DNA from: Thermovenabulum sp049701175
Lineage (GTDB): Bacteria; Bacillota; Thermosediminibacteria; Thermosediminibacterales; Thermosediminibacteraceae
DNA length: 64,000 bases
Reading direction: 5' to 3'
Assembly (NCBI RefSeq): GCF_049701175.1
Contig: NZ_JBNATW010000002.1
Location: 60,717 to 124,716, forward strand
Shown: piece by piece, positions 8,618-17,518 of the stretch
Numbering within the stretch: position 1 is the first letter of the stretch
How the letters are laid out: each line of letters starts with the position of its first letter
Notes under the pieces: model-generated
Database searches by the model: none
Seen by the model: only the letters and a program-made list of their open reading frames with translations
What the model was told of the DNA's origin: nothing
Made by a program: the position numbers and the translations under genes

Positions 8618-9274
8618 TCATTCAATTATTATGAAACCTTTATTACCGCTTTTTACACCTGAAGCATTGGCTTCATCAGTATCAATATGCATTTCTAACA
8701 CAAAATTAGGAGAAACCCTCGCAAGCACTTTATCAAAAATTACTTTCCTTTCTCCTTCTACTAAAACTTTTAAATAGCTTTTATCTTTGATACCATTCTC
8801 CTCTGCAAACCATGTCGGCATATGTATATGCCGCATTGCTGCTATTACACCGTTTTCTATTCTTACGCCACCCATCGGCCCTACTATAACACATCCAGAA
8901 GTTCCTTCATGATTTCCCGAATCTCTCACCAAAGGTTCTATACCTAATGCAAAACCATCAGTTTTTGAAATTTCAACCTGAGTTTTTTTCCTTACCGGCC
9001 CTAAAATTCTAACATTTTGTAGAATCCCTTTAGGTCCCACTATCATGACCGTTTCCTTTGCTGCAAATTCTCCAGGTTGCATCAATTCTCTCAAGGGAGT
9101 TAATTTATAATCCTTGCCAAATAATATTTCCACATGTTCCTGTGAAAGATGAACATGCCTTGCAGAAACATTGATTACGACTTCCTGCATTTTTTTTGAT
9201 TTAAAACCTACTTCATTTTTAACTTTTTCTATCACTTTTTGAACAATTACATCAAAATCATATTCTTTAAACAA
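8618..9274 (-). CDS. pduL: Phosphate propanoyltransferase PduL
   Basis: 218-residue PduL-type phosphotransacylase, unrelated to Pta, converting propionyl-CoA plus phosphate to propionyl phosphate and recycling CoA inside the compartment. Zinc-ligand histidines are seen in SARHVHLS, MRHIHMPTW and EMHIDTDEAN. The two barrel repeats PGEFAAKETVMIVGPKG and GCVIVGPMGGVRIENG are visible. The N-terminal helix (FDVIVQKVIEKVKNEV) is a typical encapsulation peptide. The TTG start has GAGGTG upstream. No acetate kinase (PduW) gene is in the operon, so an external kinase must complete ATP formation. Confidence 0.95.
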   Translation of the reverse strand: MFKEYDFDVIVQKVIEKVKNEVGFKSKKMQEVVINVSARHVHLSQEHVEILFGKDYKLTPLRELMQPGEFAAKETVMIVGPKGILQNVRILGPVRKKTQVEISKTDGFALGIEPLVRDSGNHEGTSGCVIVGPMGGVRIENGVIAAMRHIHMPTWFAEENGIKDKSYLKVLVEGERKVIFDKVLARVSPNFVLEMHIDTDEANASGVKSGNKGFIIIE

Positions 9275-9790
9275 TTATTTCACCTCTTCATTAATATCAG
9301 TTTTTACATTCTCCTCTCTTTCTTTGAAATGTATGCATAAACTACGCGGTTCACCTTTTTTTCTGGGGCATCTGGGATCTTTGCATAAATTGCACGTAGG
9401 TTCTTTATTTTCAAGGTCTAAAAATTCAATCTCAGTTTTTTCATTTTCCTCATCCTTTTCCTTTTCCTCATCCTCTGCATCTATTTCTTTTTCTTTTTCC
9501 CTCTTCTTTTCACTTTCTTCAAAGAAATCTTCTACCTGATTATCGGGCCTTGGTATTACATGAACCGCATATACCTTGCCAACCCTTTCAGCCGCTGCCT
9601 TGCCTGCTTCCACTGCAGCCTTTACTGCTCCTACATCCCCCGCAAATTTTACTGTAGTTAGCCCCCCACCTTTTGCAAGCTCATACCCTATTAATTTTAC
9701 ATTTGCAGCTTTTACGCCGGCATCGGCGGCTTCAATTGCAGCTACCAAACCTACTGTTTCAATCAACCCTAAAGCCTTTTTTTCTTGCAC
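9275..9790 (-). CDS. pduK: PduK-like shell protein with acidic linker and four-Cys tail
   Basis: The N-terminal ~90 residues are a standard BMC hexamer domain (ALGLIETVGLVAAIEAADAG to VHVIPRP). A long, almost purely charged Glu/Lys/Asp linker follows (~95-135), then a C-terminal segment CNLCKDPRCPRKKG with a further Cys, a likely small metal or Fe-S site as proposed for PduK. The GTG start has GAGGGAG upstream. The stop abuts the pduL start. The acidic tail is unusually long and low-complexity. Confidence 0.88.
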   Translation of the reverse strand: MQEKKALGLIETVGLVAAIEAADAGVKAANVKLIGYELAKGGGLTTVKFAGDVGAVKAAVEAGKAAAERVGKVYAVHVIPRPDNQVEDFFEESEKKREKEKEIDAEDEEKEKDEENEKTEIEFLDLENKEPTCNLCKDPRCPRKKGEPRSLCIHFKEREENVKTDINEEVK

Positions 9791-9805
9791 AATCTCCCTC
9801 CTTTA

Positions 9806-10162
9806 TTAAAATTTCAGCGGCATATTTTTAGCAAGCCTCGCAGCATTTGTTCCTAACATTCTATATTCATCCGTAATCCCCAAATTCGGATAAATTTTCA
9901 TAATAGGCATACTATAAGGCATTTTTGCATGTTGAAGTATGCAAATTCCATCTTTCCCTATGAATATTCCAATATTTATCCTTGACTCTCTTGACGCACT
10001 AATAGCCATATATTCCGGCTCTTCTCCGTGTTTTATATTAATTTCAAAAGGCACACCTTCTTCTTCTAATCCTTCACATACTTTTTTCAAAAAAGGCTTT
10101 ACCGAATCATTATCTTCACAATAAATTTTCACTGCAGGCTTTATTTCTTCAAAAACTCTCAT
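9806..10162 (-). CDS. pduH: Diol dehydratase reactivase small subunit PduH
   Basis: 118-residue small subunit of the diol/glycerol dehydratase-reactivating factor. With PduG it exchanges damaged cobalamin out of inactivated dehydratase. It has the family's Rossmann-like fold, similar to the medium dehydratase subunit, with segments EEEGVPFEINI, GIFIGKDGICILQHAKMP and a conserved end LGTNAARLAKNMPL. The ATG lies just after the pduG stop, so translation is coupled. Confidence 0.92.
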   Translation of the reverse strand: MRVFEEIKPAVKIYCEDNDSVKPFLKKVCEGLEEEGVPFEINIKHGEEPEYMAISASRESRINIGIFIGKDGICILQHAKMPYSMPIMKIYPNLGITDEYRMLGTNAARLAKNMPLKF

Positions 10163-10163
10163 C

Positions 10164-11975
10164 TTAATTATCCCACCCTGAAAGTACCAGCCCCGTTGCT
10201 ACCGCGTTTCTCGGGCCTTCTGTCCCTCTTATATTTCCCCTTCCAGCAACTATGCCGTAATTTGCTAAAGTATCCGAAATCATCTCTGGTATTTCAAAAT
10301 CTAAAGCTGAACCACCTACCATTATTACAAAATCAATCAGTCTTATATTTCCCGAAGGAGCTACTTTAGAAAGAGCCCTAATAGCATTTGTCACAAATAC
10401 TTTTTTCTTTGCATTCCTTCTTACTTCTCTTATCTTTTCCATATGTAATTCTGCTGGAAGCGGAATTAAATCTCCTTCTTTTAATAGGCATACTCTTGCA
10501 AAAGTTTGCGGATCTAAGGGCTTATCAAAAAACCTTACCGTCCCATCTTCAAGTCTTATAGAAAATAGGCTTTCAACTTTTGCTACAGGATAGCGCTTAA
10601 TATCTTCGACCATTTGCTTATCGGATATTCCCAGCTCCGCCGCAATCAGCATATTTACCATTTCTCCTGCCCCTGCAAGGTGAACACTTACAACCTCTCT
10701 TTTTTTATTCATTAAAGCCGCATCAGTAGAGCCTCCACCTAAATCGAGTATTGCAACGGGAACATCGGTCCCTGGGGTGGTTAAAGCTCCTAAAATTGCC
10801 ATATTAGCTTCTACTCCTGCTATTTCAACGGGAATATTCAATTCTTTTTCTACCCTTTCTGCTACCTTTTCCATAGGCAGTTTTGAACTTTTAACCATTG
10901 CCGCAATGGCTACTGCATCTTCTGAAAAAAACTCATTTGCTATTCCTCCGGTCACTTTTTGATGTACAAGGGTATCTACTGCTAAAACATCTTGAATTTT
11001 TATTTCCTTTGGATTTTGAAAAGTTACCTCGGCCATTATTTCTTTTACCCTTGAAATAAGGCCACCTACATTTGTAGAGGGAGTTCCTTCCGCATCAACT
11101 AAAGGCCAAACCTGTTCTACCGCCTTCATTACTTTTTCAGCACCCTCTTCTAAATCCACAACTGCGTTAGAATTCTGCCCCTTCAATTTTAAGCTCCCTG
11201 CAGGAATTTTTCTTTCCTGTACATCACCTTGTGGAGTTTTAATTACAACCGCTGAGCGGTTTCCTATCAGTGCTCTTGCAATTGGAACCACATTTTTAGT
11301 TTCTTCAGGGTTTAAATTAAAAACTGAAGCTATTCCATAGGGATTTGAAAGAGTCTTAATAGTAAATCCCTGTTCCGCTACTTCAACACATGCCAGCATG
11401 TTTAGCGGTACCTTTTCTATAAGGGATACTTCATCAACAATTGGAATTTTCTTAATCAACCTATTTGAAATTAAAACCCCATCATCCTTTTGTACTATAG
11501 CCCCTTGAACATCAACACCTTTTTCTAAAGCTTGGTTGATTATCCTTGCAGCATCTTCATAATCTACATTTTTAGGTACAACAGCTATCACTTTTTCACC
11601 GGGTTTTTGCGAAGTTAATTCGAATATGGGGGTAGTTTTCCCTACCCCCAATCCAACTCCCCCCGGTGTCGATGGATTATGCCCAATCATTGTCGATTCG
11701 GTAATAATTGTTTCTGTTATTGCTTCCATTGCCACATCAGCTATTACCGGTGTAGCTTCATTTAACCTCAACAGTTTTACTTCCTTCATGTCTATTTTAG
11801 CTTTTTTTACTGCATCTTCTAAAGCAAACCTTATTCCTGCAACGTTATCTGGTGTTCCTTTAATGCCTGTTGTTTTTGAAATACCACTTGCTAAAAACAC
11901 TGGTTTGTTGTTAATTATCTTTGCAAGAGCAATTTCAGTGGTATTGTTTCCAATATCGACACCTGCGATAATCAT
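10164..11975 (-). CDS. pduG: Diol dehydratase reactivase large subunit PduG
   Basis: 603-residue ATPase of the ASKHA fold that drives cobalamin release from inactivated diol dehydratase. The ATP site is seen as GVDIGNNTTEIALAK at the N-terminus and LDLGGGSTDAALM near residue 415. The swiveling domain is present (~90-250). Length and order match PduG/DdrA. It has a GGGGG site before the ATG and lies 40 bases after pduE. Glycerol and diol reactivases cannot be told apart by eye. Confidence 0.94.
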   Translation of the reverse strand: MIIAGVDIGNNTTEIALAKIINNKPVFLASGISKTTGIKGTPDNVAGIRFALEDAVKKAKIDMKEVKLLRLNEATPVIADVAMEAITETIITESTMIGHNPSTPGGVGLGVGKTTPIFELTSQKPGEKVIAVVPKNVDYEDAARIINQALEKGVDVQGAIVQKDDGVLISNRLIKKIPIVDEVSLIEKVPLNMLACVEVAEQGFTIKTLSNPYGIASVFNLNPEETKNVVPIARALIGNRSAVVIKTPQGDVQERKIPAGSLKLKGQNSNAVVDLEEGAEKVMKAVEQVWPLVDAEGTPSTNVGGLISRVKEIMAEVTFQNPKEIKIQDVLAVDTLVHQKVTGGIANEFFSEDAVAIAAMVKSSKLPMEKVAERVEKELNIPVEIAGVEANMAILGALTTPGTDVPVAILDLGGGSTDAALMNKKREVVSVHLAGAGEMVNMLIAAELGISDKQMVEDIKRYPVAKVESLFSIRLEDGTVRFFDKPLDPQTFARVCLLKEGDLIPLPAELHMEKIREVRRNAKKKVFVTNAIRALSKVAPSGNIRLIDFVIMVGGSALDFEIPEMISDTLANYGIVAGRGNIRGTEGPRNAVATGLVLSGWDN

Positions 11976-12015
11976 TTCTATGCCCCCAAAAATTTTATTC
12001 GGATAATGATTTATT

Positions 12016-12540
12016 TTACTCCATACCTTTTAATCTCTTTCTTCTTTCATAGACATCTGCGGCTTCTCTTACAAAAGCAGCGCAAATCGGTGCATTATAC
12101 CTCTTTTCTAATTCATCAGCTATTGCCAACAACTCTTCTTTTGTTGACCTATAAGGTCTCAACGCGTTGTATATTTCCAATATCCTTTCATCGGGAACCC
12201 TTGTGAGTTCTGCTGCCCTTCTCAGGTTATTTGCGAACTGTTTTCTCCCAACCTTTTCTGCAATTTCTGCCTGCATTAAAAGAGTTTCAGGAGAAATCCT
12301 TAAATCATCGGCTTTAACATTTCCCTTTAATACTTCTTCAAGAGTTATATTTGTAAAACTTTTTCCCGTAGCCGACTTTAAAAGTTCGGGGTGTTTCTGG
12401 GATAAGGGGTAATCTTTGTTAGGATCTAAACCATATCTTTCGCCACATTTTTTCGGTTCTGTTTTAACTTCTTCTTTTTTGCCTCCTAATTCCTTCAAAA
12501 CTTGTCTTACTATTTCTTCAAGGGATTTTTCATCTATCAT
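12016..12540 (-). CDS. pduE: Diol dehydratase small subunit PduE
   Basis: 174-residue gamma subunit of the adenosylcobalamin-dependent diol/glycerol dehydratase. The N-terminal helix DEKSLEEIVRQVLKELGG is an encapsulation-type tag. The body contains YPLSQKHPELLKSATGKSF, NITLEEVLKGNVKADDLRI and RRAAELTRVPDERILEIYNALRP, all typical of the family. The start overlaps the pduD stop (TAATG) behind GGAGG, so the subunits are co-translated. Confidence 0.95.
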   Translation of the reverse strand: MIDEKSLEEIVRQVLKELGGKKEEVKTEPKKCGERYGLDPNKDYPLSQKHPELLKSATGKSFTNITLEEVLKGNVKADDLRISPETLLMQAEIAEKVGRKQFANNLRRAAELTRVPDERILEIYNALRPYRSTKEELLAIADELEKRYNAPICAAFVREAADVYERRKRLKGME

Positions 12541-13214
12541 TAATTTACGCCTCCTTTGCCGAAGGATACCTTGAGCTCAATGGGTTTTGAACCTGGTTTT
12601 ACAAACTGGGTTTCGAAGTTATGCATTACAGCAGCTTTAGCTTGGAACTTTGGCCTGGCCATTTGATCATTCATAACAGGTACCGGCGTAGGCGACTCTC
12701 CTTTTGCATAAAGTGCTGCATTTTTCCCAATGGCCCTATACGTATCAAGGGTTAAGACAGGACATTGCGGGAAAAGTTCAAGATTGTTTAAAGGCTGTAA
12801 ATCTTTATGATGTATAACTGTAGTTCCCCTTGATTGAATACCTATTCCTACCCCTGAACCGGAAAGTTTTGCTGCGGTATGAGCGATGAAAGCTACATCA
12901 GCGGTATGTGTTACTCTTATTACTCTTGCTTTTAATCCTTCTTCAGCTATACCTGCCATTATTTCCCTCAATATATCCGCAAGGGGAATACCTACTATAT
13001 TTTCATGGAATTTTACTCCAAAGGCAGGCGAAATTCCTATTACAACCTCATCCTCTTTGGTACCTTTTTGTGCAGGGCCTATTTCTTCTAAAATAAGTTC
13101 TCTGCCTTCTTGTTTAAAAGTAGCTGTTTTACCTGCCGAATCTGCTTTTTCAGTTGATAACCTTTTTAATACCTCTTTTACTACTTCTTCAACAAGAACT
13201 TCAGTATTTACCAT
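12540..13214 (-). CDS. pduD: Diol dehydratase medium subunit PduD
   Basis: 224-residue beta subunit of the dehydratase, which contributes to cobalamin binding with the large subunit. The first ~20 residues (TEVLVEEVVKEVLKRLS) are an amphipathic encapsulation tag, followed by a flexible linker. The core contains VVIGISPAFG, RVIRVTHTADVAFIAHTAA and SGSGVGIGIQSRGTTVIHH. It starts four bases after the pduC stop. Confidence 0.95.
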   Translation of the reverse strand: MVNTEVLVEEVVKEVLKRLSTEKADSAGKTATFKQEGRELILEEIGPAQKGTKEDEVVIGISPAFGVKFHENIVGIPLADILREIMAGIAEEGLKARVIRVTHTADVAFIAHTAAKLSGSGVGIGIQSRGTTVIHHKDLQPLNNLELFPQCPVLTLDTYRAIGKNAALYAKGESPTPVPVMNDQMARPKFQAKAAVMHNFETQFVKPGSKPIELKVSFGKGGVN

Positions 13215-13217
13215 TCC

Positions 13218-14900
13218 TTACGCCCTCCCTTCCTTTTTATCGAAATCCTCGGGTTTTAAAGCTTGCGGAATATTTTTGATTTCGTTCCATCTCTCAGGTG
13301 ATAACCTGTATCCGGTTCCTGGTCCTCTATAATCATTGGGATTATTTACAGCTGAGTCAATATTGAAATTCTTATCAAGGACAGCAGAGGTATGTAGATA
13401 ATCTCCAGCGATTCTTTGTTTCAACATATTGAGTATGTTTTCTGCAACATCTTTAAATCCGCTTTCAACAAGTGCTTTAACTATATCAAGCCCTGTAATT
13501 CCTCTATTCATTAGCTCTGTAGCAGCTTTAATATCTTCGTTTACATCTCTTAACGGCATATCTTTCGAACCATGTGCATAAGTAGCAGCTTCAACCTCTT
13601 CATCCGTAATAGGTGGAAGCCCAAGCTTTTTAAATACAGCCTGTAAAGCTCTTGCAGCCTTGTTTCTTACCGCAATAACCTCTTCCTCCGTTACCGGCCT
13701 TAATCCTCCATCTACCATTAAATCCCTTTGCAGAGCAAGGTAATCATCTACATCTTCAATGTCAAAGTTTGATCCAGCAAACATATTGTCGTAGTTTGGC
13801 ACTGCGCTGTAGCCGGAGAAAATAAGGTCGGTACCAGGCAGCATCAAGAGCAAAGTTCTAGCAGTACGTCTAATATCAGAATGTGAGAAAGTCTGGTCGC
13901 TACCAGAAGCGACTTCAAGGTCGAGCATTGTTGTTATTAAGTTTTCTGCTGCTACTATTCTAATACCTGAAGGAACAGCTCCGGGAACTCCTATGCAGCT
14001 TATAGAACCATTCTGTAAACCTTGTACACCTGCTCCTCTTGTTATCATGATACATTTTGCTTCAAGGTAAAGCATGGATTTTCCTTCAGCATAGCCCATC
14101 TGAACTTCAGAACCTGTGCCTGAGGTAAACCTCATTTTTAAACCACGAGAAGCATAAGCTGATGCAAGAAATGCTTTAGACCAAGGTGTATCGTCTCCAT
14201 CTACAAAGACTTGTTCCGTGCCATATACTGAAATGGTTTCAGCATATGATGTAAATCCTCTCATACCAATAGTCAGCTCAAAAGCTTCTTCAAGGGCGCA
14301 CTGAGTTAAAACTCCCCCCCTGCCGGTTTGAGAACCTATGAGCAATGCTAAAGCGTTAAAGGGAGCATACCTCGTTATACCAACAGTGGTTTCTTCCTCA
14401 TCAAAACCTCTTAAAGCACCTTCTGCAGCATCTGCTGCTATTAGCACAGGGTTATCCCTTAAATTTGTTACATGGCACTGATTGCCCGGTCTTTTTCTTG
14501 CGCGCATTTTTTGAATAGCCATCATGATTTCAACTACGTTTAATTGTTTCACTACATCTACAATCTTTGCAGGAGTCAATCCACTTGCTATTTTTATAAC
14601 TTCCTCCCTCGGGACATTTATATCAACCAGCATTTTTGCTATCTCTAAACTGTCCATTTTCATTGCTTTTTCAGCCATTTCTACATCTATAGCGTAATCC
14701 GCAATAAACTGCTCTATCATATCAAAGTCTTCTCTTTTTTTGCCATCCATTTCAACGATCTTTCCGTTTTCTATCTTTATACTGGGCTTTGGATCGTTGG
14801 GGCTATCCACCGCTATTAATCCTACTTCCGGCCATTCAGCTACAAATCCATCTTTATTAACAGACCTTTCGGCTAACACTTGAAAGCGTTTGGATTTCAA
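13218..14900 (-). CDS. pduC: Diol dehydratase large subunit PduC
   Basis: 560-residue alpha subunit with the TIM-barrel active site where adenosylcobalamin radical chemistry converts 1,2-propanediol to propionaldehyde or glycerol to 3-hydroxypropionaldehyde. Family landmarks are the start SKRFQVLAERSVNKDGF, RKRPGNQCHVTNLRDNPV (~residues 135-152), TSGTGSEVQMGYAEGKSML and the C-terminal segment SPERWNEIKNIPQALKPEDF. A TTG start behind AAGGAGG matches the N-terminus of PduC proteins. Propanediol or glycerol preference cannot be read from sequence alone; a neighbouring glycerol dehydrogenase makes glycerol a real possibility. Confidence 0.95.
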   Translation of the reverse strand: MKSKRFQVLAERSVNKDGFVAEWPEVGLIAVDSPNDPKPSIKIENGKIVEMDGKKREDFDMIEQFIADYAIDVEMAEKAMKMDSLEIAKMLVDINVPREEVIKIASGLTPAKIVDVVKQLNVVEIMMAIQKMRARKRPGNQCHVTNLRDNPVLIAADAAEGALRGFDEEETTVGITRYAPFNALALLIGSQTGRGGVLTQCALEEAFELTIGMRGFTSYAETISVYGTEQVFVDGDDTPWSKAFLASAYASRGLKMRFTSGTGSEVQMGYAEGKSMLYLEAKCIMITRGAGVQGLQNGSISCIGVPGAVPSGIRIVAAENLITTMLDLEVASGSDQTFSHSDIRRTARTLLLMLPGTDLIFSGYSAVPNYDNMFAGSNFDIEDVDDYLALQRDLMVDGGLRPVTEEEVIAVRNKAARALQAVFKKLGLPPITDEEVEAATYAHGSKDMPLRDVNEDIKAATELMNRGITGLDIVKALVESGFKDVAENILNMLKQRIAGDYLHTSAVLDKNFNIDSAVNNPNDYRGPGTGYRLSPERWNEIKNIPQALKPEDFDKKEGRA

Positions 14901-14930
14901 GCTAAAGCCCTCCTTCCCTTTACAGTAAAA

Positions 14931-15710
14931 TTAAATGTACGGCACTCCTAAGGATTTTGGTTCTTCTCCTAAGGTAGCAAGTAATTTTTTGCCTATTTCT
15001 CTTGCAGCTATCAATGCTTGCCTTACCGCGCCAGAATCACCAGAAATAAATAGAATGGCTTCATTTGTAAAGCTTGTCCCTTTTGCAGGGCTTGCATAAC
15101 CTACTATATCTACTTCTGCTGCTTTTACTGCAGTATCGCAGCAGACAACACCGATTGCTGCTGGAGCACCTACTATTAAGCCAAATGCTTTTCCAAAGGG
15201 AGCTCCAAAAGCTTTTTCAATAGCATAGCTTGCCCTTGCGGTATACTGAAATTCAAGATGACCCGCATCGTTTGCATAAACATCGCCAAACGTCCTTGGA
15301 AGTTCCCTTAATGCCACCTCAATTGCCCTTCTTGCATCGGATACTTCCTCTGCGCCGAATATAATTAAACAACCATGACCTGCCCCACCCTTGGTATCCC
15401 TTGCAAGTTCTACAGAAATAATTTCGGTATTAGTAGCTTTTACTGCCTCATCTGCTGCCATTATTTGAGGGCCTGCCCCAGTTCTACCGCCTAAAATACC
15501 AATTGAACGAAATCTTTTATCAAGACCCATTTTTTCTTGAAGTTCAGAATCGATATTTGCTATAACAAGCCCTATGGTATCACCAATAGAAGTACCTACA
15601 AATTCCGTAACGCCAGGATTTGTGAGAGCCGGTCCAGCTGGTTTTTTATCTTCTTTACCTACTTTATCAAGTACCTCCTGCACCACTTTTTTAATCATCA
15701 ATTCATCCAC
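14931..15710 (-). CDS. pduB: Tandem-BMC trimer shell protein PduB
   Basis: 259-residue tandem BMC protein forming trimers with a gated pore. The leading helix (DELMIKKVVQEVLDKVG) is the PduB N-terminal extension that in Salmonella joins shell to cargo. Two BMC domains follow (~45-150 and 155-255), with LGGRTGAGPQIMAADEAVKA and VGAPAAIGVVCCDTAVKAAE. GTG start behind GAGGTG. Length favours the long PduB form; a shorter PduB' could start internally. Confidence 0.94.
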   Translation of the reverse strand: MDELMIKKVVQEVLDKVGKEDKKPAGPALTNPGVTEFVGTSIGDTIGLVIANIDSELQEKMGLDKRFRSIGILGGRTGAGPQIMAADEAVKATNTEIISVELARDTKGGAGHGCLIIFGAEEVSDARRAIEVALRELPRTFGDVYANDAGHLEFQYTARASYAIEKAFGAPFGKAFGLIVGAPAAIGVVCCDTAVKAAEVDIVGYASPAKGTSFTNEAILFISGDSGAVRQALIAAREIGKKLLATLGEEPKSLGVPYI

Positions 15711-15742
15711 CTTATTTCACCTCCTGAAAAATTTTCATTAAT

Positions 15743-16021
15743 TTATTCAGCTTTTGGAAGAATTTTCTCAACATCGCTGTGAGGACGCGGAATTACATGA
15801 ACTGAAACAACTTCTCCAACTTTCCTCGCTGCCGCAGCACCAGCATCAGTAGCAGCCTTTGTAGCACCTACATCTCCGCGTACCATTACCGTTACAAGTC
15901 CTGACCCTATCTTTTCATAACCGATAAGTTTTACATTTGCAGCCTTCACCATAGCATCCGCTGCCTCGATAGCAGGAATTAAACCTTTTGTTTCCACCAT
16001 ACCTAATGCTTCACCATTCAT
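15743..16021 (-). CDS. pduA: Major hexameric shell protein PduA
   Basis: 92-residue BMC-domain protein that tiles the shell facets and whose central pore passes the diol. Starts GEALGMVETKGLIPAIEAAD, has the lysine-containing VKLIGYEKIGSG loop and ends VHVIPRPHSDVEKILP. It is the first gene of the operon with TGGAGGTG eight bases before the ATG. No separate PduJ or PduU gene is in the operon, so PduA must supply most facet hexamers together with the PduK BMC domain. Confidence 0.95.
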   Translation of the reverse strand: MNGEALGMVETKGLIPAIEAADAMVKAANVKLIGYEKIGSGLVTVMVRGDVGATKAATDAGAAAARKVGEVVSVHVIPRPHSDVEKILPKAE

Positions 16022-16385
16022 TTATAAGCACCTCCAAAAAATTTTTTATTTTATTTGTTAAACTAAACTTTTCAACAATTTTTTTATTAGTCCTCTATAT
16101 ATAATTGACTTATAATGCTGTATTTTTTTTATAAAAAGAAATACCTGCTTTTATATAGAGCAGGTATAGTAGAACTTTTTTTGCCTTATTATAGAATTAA
16201 TTTGACTTTTTAAAGAATATTTTTGAAATTTTTTGTTTATAATAATAAAAACCGTTAAGCCTACATGATTAGAGATATAAAAAGTTCAAAGTTTTCCACA
16301 TGATAATGTCAATTTTTTATAGAGGATTTATATATTTTATAGAAAATATTAGAATTCATAAAATCAAAAATGGAGGGATTAAATA
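16022..16385. promoter_or_regulatory. Divergent control region between pduA and gldA
   Basis: 364 very A/T-rich bases separate two divergent genes and must hold both promoters. The gldA side has a clear TGGAGGG ribosome site. A direct repeat ACATGATWA occurs at 16263 and 16299, 36 bases apart, a possible site for the AraC-type regulator encoded next door. I cannot find a convincing -35/-10 pair for pduA, which fits an activator-dependent promoter. No cobalamin riboswitch core was recognised. Confidence 0.5.
16120..16167 (-). terminator. Possible leader attenuator upstream of pduA
   Basis: A 9-bp stem ATACCTGCT / AGCAGGTAT with a nine-base loop at 16141-16167 is followed on the minus strand by TTCTTTTTATAAAAAAAA. 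It lies 120 bases upstream of pduA inside the intergenic region. If the pdu promoter lies further upstream, this is an attenuator. If not, it may be a simple boundary structure. Confidence 0.4.
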
Positions 16386-17492
16386 ATGAGCATAAAAATT
16401 CTAATTTCACCATCGCGTTATGTTCAGGGGCCCGGAGCATTAAAATTTCTGGGCGAACAGATAAAGCATTTAGGACAAAAAGCCTTCGTAATTGGTGGGA
16501 AAACCGCAATATCTCAAACTCAAGATATCATAAAGAAAAGCTTGGAAGAACAGAACATTTCTTTTAAATTTGAGACATTCAGGGGAGAATGCTGTGACAG
16601 TGAGATAAATCGATTAAAGGAGATAGCTGTATCCGAAAAGTGCGATGTTGTTGTCTCCGTTGGCGGTGGAAAGGTAATTGACACAGGTAAAGCACTTTCC
16701 GCAATTCTGAAGCTGCCAATAGTTATAGCTCCTACTATTGCTGCTACCGATGCACCCTGCAGCGCTCTTTCTGTAATTTACACAGAAGATGGAGTATTTG
16801 ACAGATATTTCATACTCCCGAAGAATCCCGACCTGGTGTTATTGGACACTGAAATTATCGCAAAAGCACCCGCAAGATTTCTTGTATCCGGAATGGGCGA
16901 CGCCCTTGCTACCTGGTTTGAAGCAAATTCTTGTTACCAGTCAGCTTCGAAAAACATCCCCGGCGGATATTCAACGGTAACAGCTCTAAAGCTGGCAAGG
17001 CTTTGCTATGAACTGCTTATAGAATACGGTGAACAGGCAAAAATTGCTGTAGAAAAGGGTGTAGTGACCCCTGCAGTTGAAAAAATAATTGAAGCAAACA
17101 CATTATTGAGCGGCATTGGTTTTGAAAGCTCAGGGCTCGCTGCTGCACATGCAGTTCACGATGGTTTTACTATATTAGAGGAAACTCATAAAATGTATCA
17201 CGGAGAAAAGGTAGCATTTGGCACCCTTGTCCATTTGGTTTTAGAAGACCATCCGTGGGCAGAAATAAAAGAGGTTTTGGATTTCTGCGTTAAAGTAGGT
17301 CTGCCAATCACATTAAAGCAAATAGGTATAGAAAATCCAGACCCTGAGAAAATTATGCAGGTGGCTAAAAAGACCTGTGAGCCCGGTATGATGATACATA
17401 ACATGCCCTTCCCAGTGACACCTGAAATGGTATATAATGCTATATTTGCAGCAGATGCCATTGGAACAAAATATCTAAATAAAGAATTATAA
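16386..17492 (+). CDS. gldA: Glycerol dehydrogenase
   Basis: 368-residue iron/zinc-type polyol dehydrogenase that oxidises glycerol to dihydroxyacetone with NAD and can also act on 1,2-propanediol or reduce hydroxyacetone. NAD-site VSVGGGKVIDTGKAL (~residues 90-105) and metal-site residues GMGDALATWFEA, AAAHAVHDG and KMYHGEKVAFG fit the GldA family. The ATG has TGGAGGG eight bases upstream. It diverges from the pdu operon and converges with the PocR/AraC system, so it is probably part of the same diol/glycerol response. It may fill the oxidoreductase role left open by the missing pduQ. Confidence 0.93.
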   Translation: MSIKILISPSRYVQGPGALKFLGEQIKHLGQKAFVIGGKTAISQTQDIIKKSLEEQNISFKFETFRGECCDSEINRLKEIAVSEKCDVVVSVGGGKVIDTGKALSAILKLPIVIAPTIAATDAPCSALSVIYTEDGVFDRYFILPKNPDLVLLDTEIIAKAPARFLVSGMGDALATWFEANSCYQSASKNIPGGYSTVTALKLARLCYELLIEYGEQAKIAVEKGVVTPAVEKIIEANTLLSGIGFESSGLAAAHAVHDGFTILEETHKMYHGEKVAFGTLVHLVLEDHPWAEIKEVLDFCVKVGLPITLKQIGIENPDPEKIMQVAKKTCEPGMMIHNMPFPVTPEMVYNAIFAADAIGTKYLNKEL

Positions 17493-17500
17493 ATTTTTAA

Positions 17501-17518
17501 GCCCAGCAAGTGCTGGGC
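17501..17518. terminator. Shared terminator between gldA and the AraC-type regulator
   Basis: An 8-bp perfect stem GCCCAGCA / TGCTGGGC with a two-base loop lies between the converging stop codons and overlaps the regulator stop. Flanking T-runs are short on both sides, so efficiency is uncertain. Confidence 0.6.

Noticed and set aside
2487..15782. Many long plus-strand reading frames opposite the pdu operon
   Set aside because: They lack ribosome sites, overlap well-supported genes and show antisense-type composition.
16022..16385. Cobalamin riboswitch before the pdu operon
   Set aside because: No B12-box-like core or large multi-branched structure was recognised in the 364 bases.
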